Source of the DNA: Streptomyces bluensis
GTDB lineage: Bacteria > Actinomycetota > Actinomycetes > Streptomycetales > Streptomycetaceae
Assembly (NCBI RefSeq): GCF_014650715.1
Contig: NZ_BMVM01000012.1
Coordinates: 186,001 to 250,000 of the forward strand
Length of the DNA stretch: 64,000 bases
Direction of reading: 5' to 3'
Position numbers and translations under genes: made by a program. Position 1 is the stretch's first letter. Every line of letters starts with the position of its first letter. The notes under the pieces are model-generated. The model was given only the letters and a program-made list of their open reading frames with translations, searched no databases and was not told the origin of the DNA. Of the stretch, positions 60,154 through 64,000 are shown piece by piece.

Positions 60154-63100
60154 CTAGGACCGCCCGCCGGTCTGGGCGAACGCGTCGTTGAGCACCTTCT
60201 CGGCGAGCTCGGGACTGCCCTTCGGAGCGGTGACGTCCAGCCACATCAGGTGGGTGTCGAGGTCGTCCCCCTTGCCGGAGGTGAACATCCGGCCCAGTTG
60301 GGCGCGATACGGTTCCGGGGTGCGGTAGCTGGTCCACTTGTCGTGTCGGGGCCACTCCCCTACCCACGACCCGGGCCGGGCGCGGAAGAACTCCTCGACG
60401 CGTTTGTCGGAGCACGAACCACGGCACGTGCTCACGACCATGTCCAGCGTGAACCGGTCCTTCCCGTGCCCCACAGTGCAGCGCCAAGCGGTCTCGCCCT
60501 CGCCCGCCTCGGACTGCGTACACCCCACGAAGCGCGGCGTACGCAGCACGAACCACACGCCCCGGGCCCGGAAGTCGGCCACGGTCAGGCCCGACGCCTC
60601 CCCGCCCGACCATGTGTCGGGGGTGAGCCGAGCCGTCCGGCCGCGCACGTAGGCGGTCAGCCGCGACTGCTTGGGCAGTTCGGTCTCCGGTACGTCGGCG
60701 AGCCCGGGGCCGTCGTTCCGAGCAACGAGTCCGGCGCGGTGCAGCACGCCGCGGGCGATGATCCCGGCGGCCTGCTGTACCTGCTTGGTGCTGCCGAACT
60801 GGCTGTTGACCACGACCCCGACCACGGCGTTGTCCGCCCGGGCGGTCGCGTAACCCACGGCCGAGTGGTAGGCGTTGGCCAGTTGCTGCGCCATCGGGTC
60901 GGCGACGGGCTGCTCGGAGCCGGTGTAGTACAAGCTGGGGGCCGGCGACCTGGCCGTCTGCTGTGCCGCCTCCACCCCCGTCCTCCACATGTCCTCGCCC
61001 CGCCCCAGGCCGGTGAAGGCGGTGACCACCACATCCGGCCGGAAGGGATCCTGCTCGGCCACTGTGCAACTGTCGACGGGCTGCCGCAGAGCCGCCTTGA
61101 AGCCCTGCGCGAAACCCCCACGCCCAGTGTTCTCCGTCATGGCGGCAGGCACGTCCCGCAGCACCACCGGCTTGCGCACCAACGGGCGCAGGTCCTGCGG
61201 GCGCAGCAGATCACAGGCGGAGGGCAGGGTACGGATCGGAACGGGCGGGATCATGGCGGTACGACTGGTCTCGTACAGCACCGCGGACGCGGACAGCGCG
61301 AGCAGCGCCAGGAGAACCGATGTCGCCCGGACCGCCAGTCGGACCGACAGCCGTGGCCCGGCAGGCGAACCGGCCAAGGAAGCCGAAAGGGCCGAAGGAA
61401 CCGAAGCGGCCAAGGAAGCCGAAAGGGCCGGGGGAATCGAAGCGGCCGACGAGGCCAAAAGGTCCGACGAAGCCGAAGAGGCCACGTCGGAGGCCACGTC
61501 GACCGAGTCGGCCAGTTCGTTCTGCAGCTCCAAGTGTCGGAAGCGGTAGTAGCCGCCGCTGCTGCGCAGGACGCCGTGCTCCAGCGCGTACTCCAGGAAG
61601 TGCGTCAGCCGCCACGGCAGCAGCCCGCGCCACGCGAGCCAGCAGCGGACGACGCCATAGCGCGCCCAGGCCGAGGCCGCGACGCTCCACACCGTGGCCG
61701 CGGCCATGCCCAGGGCCAGGAGGAGGAGCCAGTGCCAGGAGCTCATGAGCTCCGCGCCGCGGCCAAGGCTCCAGCTCCCCACGACGAGGGCGGTCACACC
61801 GAGCACCGCCTTGTGCCCCGACAGCACTCCGTCCGCGTTGGGCAGCGCGACGGGTCCCAGCAGCAGGGCCGCTCTCCGGTCGTCGCGGAGCAGTGCCCGC
61901 GGCGTACGGCTCTCCGGGTCGGCGGGGCGGCGCACGGCGCTGCGCAGCGCGAACAGGCCGAGCGCCGCCGACACCAGCGTCCACGAGACAGCCGTCCCCT
62001 CCGCGACCGCCCCGACCAGGGCCGCTGCCCACAGCCCGAGCGGCAGGAGCAGCGCCAGGGCCGTGGCGTACCGCCCCCACCGCCCGCCCAGGACCTCGCG
62101 GAACACGGCGCGCCCCGGGCGCTGAAGCCGCTGTGGCGCCGGCGCGTCCTTGTCGTCGTCGACCACGAGCCACTCGGCGGTGGCGGCCGCCAGCACACCG
62201 CCGGCCGCCACCGCCCATAGCGGCAGCCGCTTCTCCCACGCCAGTTGCACCGCGGCCACCGCCGCCGCCACACACACGGCCAGGGGCAGGGAGAGCACCA
62301 GCCGGGCCCAGCGGGGCGCCAGGTGACCCATCCGCCACCAGGCGATGTCCTGCCGTCCCTGCTGTCGCTGTCGGTGGGCGAGATACGCCAGCCAGCGCCG
62401 GGCATCGGCGGTCGGCCACGGCGTCCGGTCACCGCGGAGCGACTCGGCGCCGTACACGGCATCGACATACGCGCTCAGCAGATGGCGTTCCAACGCCCGT
62501 ACGCTGTCGAAGCGGCCGGCGTCGAGCAGGACGGCCGGATCGGCGACGGTGTCGCTGTACACGGTGCGGGCGAGGGAGACCATCAGCGGATTGCCGAGCA
62601 CCGTGCGCAGCCGGCGGACCTCCCTCGTGCCTGCCGCTCCCGGGTCGGCCAGCCGGTCCAGCACCGGGTCCCACTTCGTCCGCCCGCCGGCTCTCGTCCG
62701 GCTGGAGCGGCGCAGCAGGCCCGCCACATCCGCGAGGCTCAGCGTCCGCAGGGTGATCGCGGCAGTGCCCGGCAGCCGCAGGTCGGTCTGTTCGACGGCC
62801 TCGCGGTAGGCGCGCGTACGACTCGTCATCACGAAGTGCTGGTCGCCGCTCAGCAGAGCGTGCAGGCTGCGCAGCGCGTCGACGCGCAAGGCGGGCGGGA
62901 GCTCGTCGAAGCCGTCGAGGATGGGCAGGACCAGGTCGGCACCGATGAGTTGCCGGGCCACGTCGCGGGGCGGCAGGCCGGTGTCGGCCAGTGCCTCGGG
63001 CCACGCCTCCGCCAATGCCCCTGCGGCCCACTTCCACACGTCGGCGTGCTCACGAGGGTTCCAGGGGGACAGCGGCAGCACGACCGGGACCCGGCCGGAC

Positions 63101-63765
63101 CCACCGCGCTGCCTCAACAGCTCCCTGGCCAGCTCCAGGACCAGCACGGACTTTCCGGCTCCGGCCGCGCCGAGTACGACGAGGCGGCCACGCGGCAGCC
63201 GAGCGTACTGTTCCGCGACGGCGCTGAACTCTCCTTCGCGCAGCAGGCTGCCGCCGCCGTCCGGACCGTCGGCGAGGTTCTCGACATGGTCGCCCAGGCC
63301 GGGATCCGCGGGTACCCAGCGCACCGGAAGCGCCAGCGGGTCGTGGATCCGGCCCAGCTCCGCCTCCCGCGCGTACTGCGTGGCCAGGACGTGTGCCAGC
63401 TTGTCGGCGGTGCGCCGCAACTCGTCGTCCGTGAGGCGGCGTGCACTGCGGCGGCGCCGGACACGGCGGCGGACCTCGAAACCGAGGGCGGCGAGTGGCG
63501 CGGCGACCCCGGCGACGACGGCGGCGGTCCCGTAGCGGTTGAGGCCCGGCCACGGCCACGAGAGGCGTGGGGACGCGGCGAGGACGAAGTACACCAGCAC
63601 CGCCATGGCCGCGCCGCTCACCGCGGCGACGAGATAGCCGGTGGCGGGCGAGCGGCGCTCGTGGATCACCACCTGGTCCACCTTGCCGGCCTGCACCGCG
63701 GTGCCTATGCGCCCGCCTGAGATCTCGTTCTTCCCGTGCACCCCGTCGACCGGTCGCTGGGCCAC
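60154..63765 (-). CDS. NACHT-domain NTPase membrane protein
   Basis: Start at GTG 63765, preceded by GGCGGAGGAGAG; the frame is open further upstream but without a ribosome site. 1203 residues. Residues 10-35 carry the NEISGGRIGTAVQAGKVDQV motif seen in other actinobacterial NTPases. Two N-terminal membrane helices (about 42-64 and 78-96) precede a NACHT domain: Walker A LVVLGAAGAGKSVLVLELA (about 195-210), Walker B LPILDGFDELP (about 278), MTSRTRAY. Several helices follow (about residues 475-720), a Ser/Ala repeat, a final helix and a Cys-containing exterior (residues about 840-1203). This suggests a sensor spanning the membrane. The signal is unknown. Confidence 0.85.
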   Translation of the reverse strand: MAQRPVDGVHGKNEISGGRIGTAVQAGKVDQVVIHERRSPATGYLVAAVSGAAMAVLVYFVLAASPRLSWPWPGLNRYGTAAVVAGVAAPLAALGFEVRRRVRRRRSARRLTDDELRRTADKLAHVLATQYAREAELGRIHDPLALPVRWVPADPGLGDHVENLADGPDGGGSLLREGEFSAVAEQYARLPRGRLVVLGAAGAGKSVLVLELARELLRQRGGSGRVPVVLPLSPWNPREHADVWKWAAGALAEAWPEALADTGLPPRDVARQLIGADLVLPILDGFDELPPALRVDALRSLHALLSGDQHFVMTSRTRAYREAVEQTDLRLPGTAAITLRTLSLADVAGLLRRSSRTRAGGRTKWDPVLDRLADPGAAGTREVRRLRTVLGNPLMVSLARTVYSDTVADPAVLLDAGRFDSVRALERHLLSAYVDAVYGAESLRGDRTPWPTADARRWLAYLAHRQRQQGRQDIAWWRMGHLAPRWARLVLSLPLAVCVAAAVAAVQLAWEKRLPLWAVAAGGVLAAATAEWLVVDDDKDAPAPQRLQRPGRAVFREVLGGRWGRYATALALLLPLGLWAAALVGAVAEGTAVSWTLVSAALGLFALRSAVRRPADPESRTPRALLRDDRRAALLLGPVALPNADGVLSGHKAVLGVTALVVGSWSLGRGAELMSSWHWLLLLALGMAAATVWSVAASAWARYGVVRCWLAWRGLLPWRLTHFLEYALEHGVLRSSGGYYRFRHLELQNELADSVDVASDVASSASSDLLASSAASIPPALSASLAASVPSALSASLAGSPAGPRLSVRLAVRATSVLLALLALSASAVLYETSRTAMIPPVPIRTLPSACDLLRPQDLRPLVRKPVVLRDVPAAMTENTGRGGFAQGFKAALRQPVDSCTVAEQDPFRPDVVVTAFTGLGRGEDMWRTGVEAAQQTARSPAPSLYYTGSEQPVADPMAQQLANAYHSAVGYATARADNAVVGVVVNSQFGSTKQVQQAAGIIARGVLHRAGLVARNDGPGLADVPETELPKQSRLTAYVRGRTARLTPDTWSGGEASGLTVADFRARGVWFVLRTPRFVGCTQSEAGEGETAWRCTVGHGKDRFTLDMVVSTCRGSCSDKRVEEFFRARPGSWVGEWPRHDKWTSYRTPEPYRAQLGRMFTSGKGDDLDTHLMWLDVTAPKGSPELAEKVLNDAFAQTGGRS
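61371..61478 (-). repeat. Three 36-bp tandem units inside the NACHT gene
   Basis: Units begin at 61371, 61407 and 61443 on the plus strand (CGGCCAAGGAAGCCGAAAGG as unit start, the third diverged). They encode 12-residue Ser/Ala/Leu repeats (SASLAAS type) just before the last membrane helix. Confidence 0.85.
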
Positions 63766-64000
63766 GCCCCGCTCTCCTCCGCCGCCCCGTCCCCCCACAG
63801 GCCGCGCTGTCGCCGCCCGCCACTCATGGTCACGCGGCGACCCCACCCCAACAAGCCTTCCTGACCCGCGTTGCAGATCTGTGACGCGTGGAAGGCTGCG
63901 TTCCCTGACGCCCATGACACGGCCACCCCGGCCGGGCACACCATTCATCCTGGGAGCAATCCCGAACGCGTAAGGTGGCGTGCTCGTAGAAAAGTACGTA
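63766..64000. other. Right edge, upstream of the NACHT gene
   Basis: No complete gene is supported in these 235 bp. They probably contain the promoter of the NACHT gene; a further upstream gene may begin beyond the window. Confidence 0.5.

Overview
The window is chromosomal DNA of a Streptomyces-type actinomycete. The base composition is very GC-rich, starts are often GTG or TTG, and many genes belong to families typical of streptomycetes: an ATP-binding protein/XRE/DUF397 trio, an orphan UTRA regulator, TerD, SigE-type and ECF sigma factors, and a Ser/Thr kinase with a proline-rich tail. I see no rRNA, tRNA, CRISPR array, integrase or transposase, so it reads as chromosome rather than a discrete mobile island.

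Left part (1-8.2 kb): a truncated FAD-dependent NADH dehydrogenase, the ATP-binding/XRE/DUF397 regulatory trio, a wHTH protein with a Cys4 motif, a DUF433 antitoxin whose partner PIN-like toxin is an out-of-frame wreck, and a shortened LacI regulator divergent from a secreted rhamnogalacturonan lyase with LacI-like operators between them. Next, on the minus strand (8.2-13.8 kb), is a Kdp potassium-pump operon: a 27-residue membrane peptide, kdpF, kdpA, kdpB, kdpC, then kdpE with no kdpD. Then come a diverging ArsR regulator and MFS exporter around a near-ideal palindromic operator (14.2-16.1 kb).

At 16.3-22.9 kb a MocR regulator faces a five-gene operon: a dihydroxyphthalate-decarboxylase-like binding-fold protein, a nitrilase-family hydrolase, and an amino-acid-type ABC importer. 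This looks like one uptake-and-hydrolysis system for an unknown small amide or aromatic compound. From 23 to 30 kb lie envelope and stress genes (TatA, LCP ligase, ArsR plus Mg-type P-ATPase, TerD, GlsB). Two of their divergent promoters share an identical bipartite motif. At 30.7-34.9 kb is a 1381-residue HTH-nSTAND-WD40 protein with 14 WD repeats.

The remainder holds a GT2 glycosyltransferase, a UTRA protein, an amidohydrolase, a large PGRP amidase with an FG-GAP propeller, an S9 peptidase, SURF1, an SDR lacking its catalytic Tyr/Lys, a sigma factor with a coupled membrane protein, the aspartate kinase/semialdehyde dehydrogenase pair, TauE, a BtrH-type cysteine enzyme, DUF5063-recR, ybaB, a SLATT protein, an M28 peptidase, a Ser/Thr kinase, an ECF sigma/anti-sigma pair, and a 1200-residue NACHT membrane protein at the right edge.

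Two themes recur. One is local gene erosion between 5 and 9 kb (toxin, LacI, kdpD). The other is an unusual number of short tandem repeats at gene ends and in leaders (12-, 14-, 15-, 20-, 21- and 36-bp units), which would be good strain-typing markers and may alter protein tails or leader RNAs.
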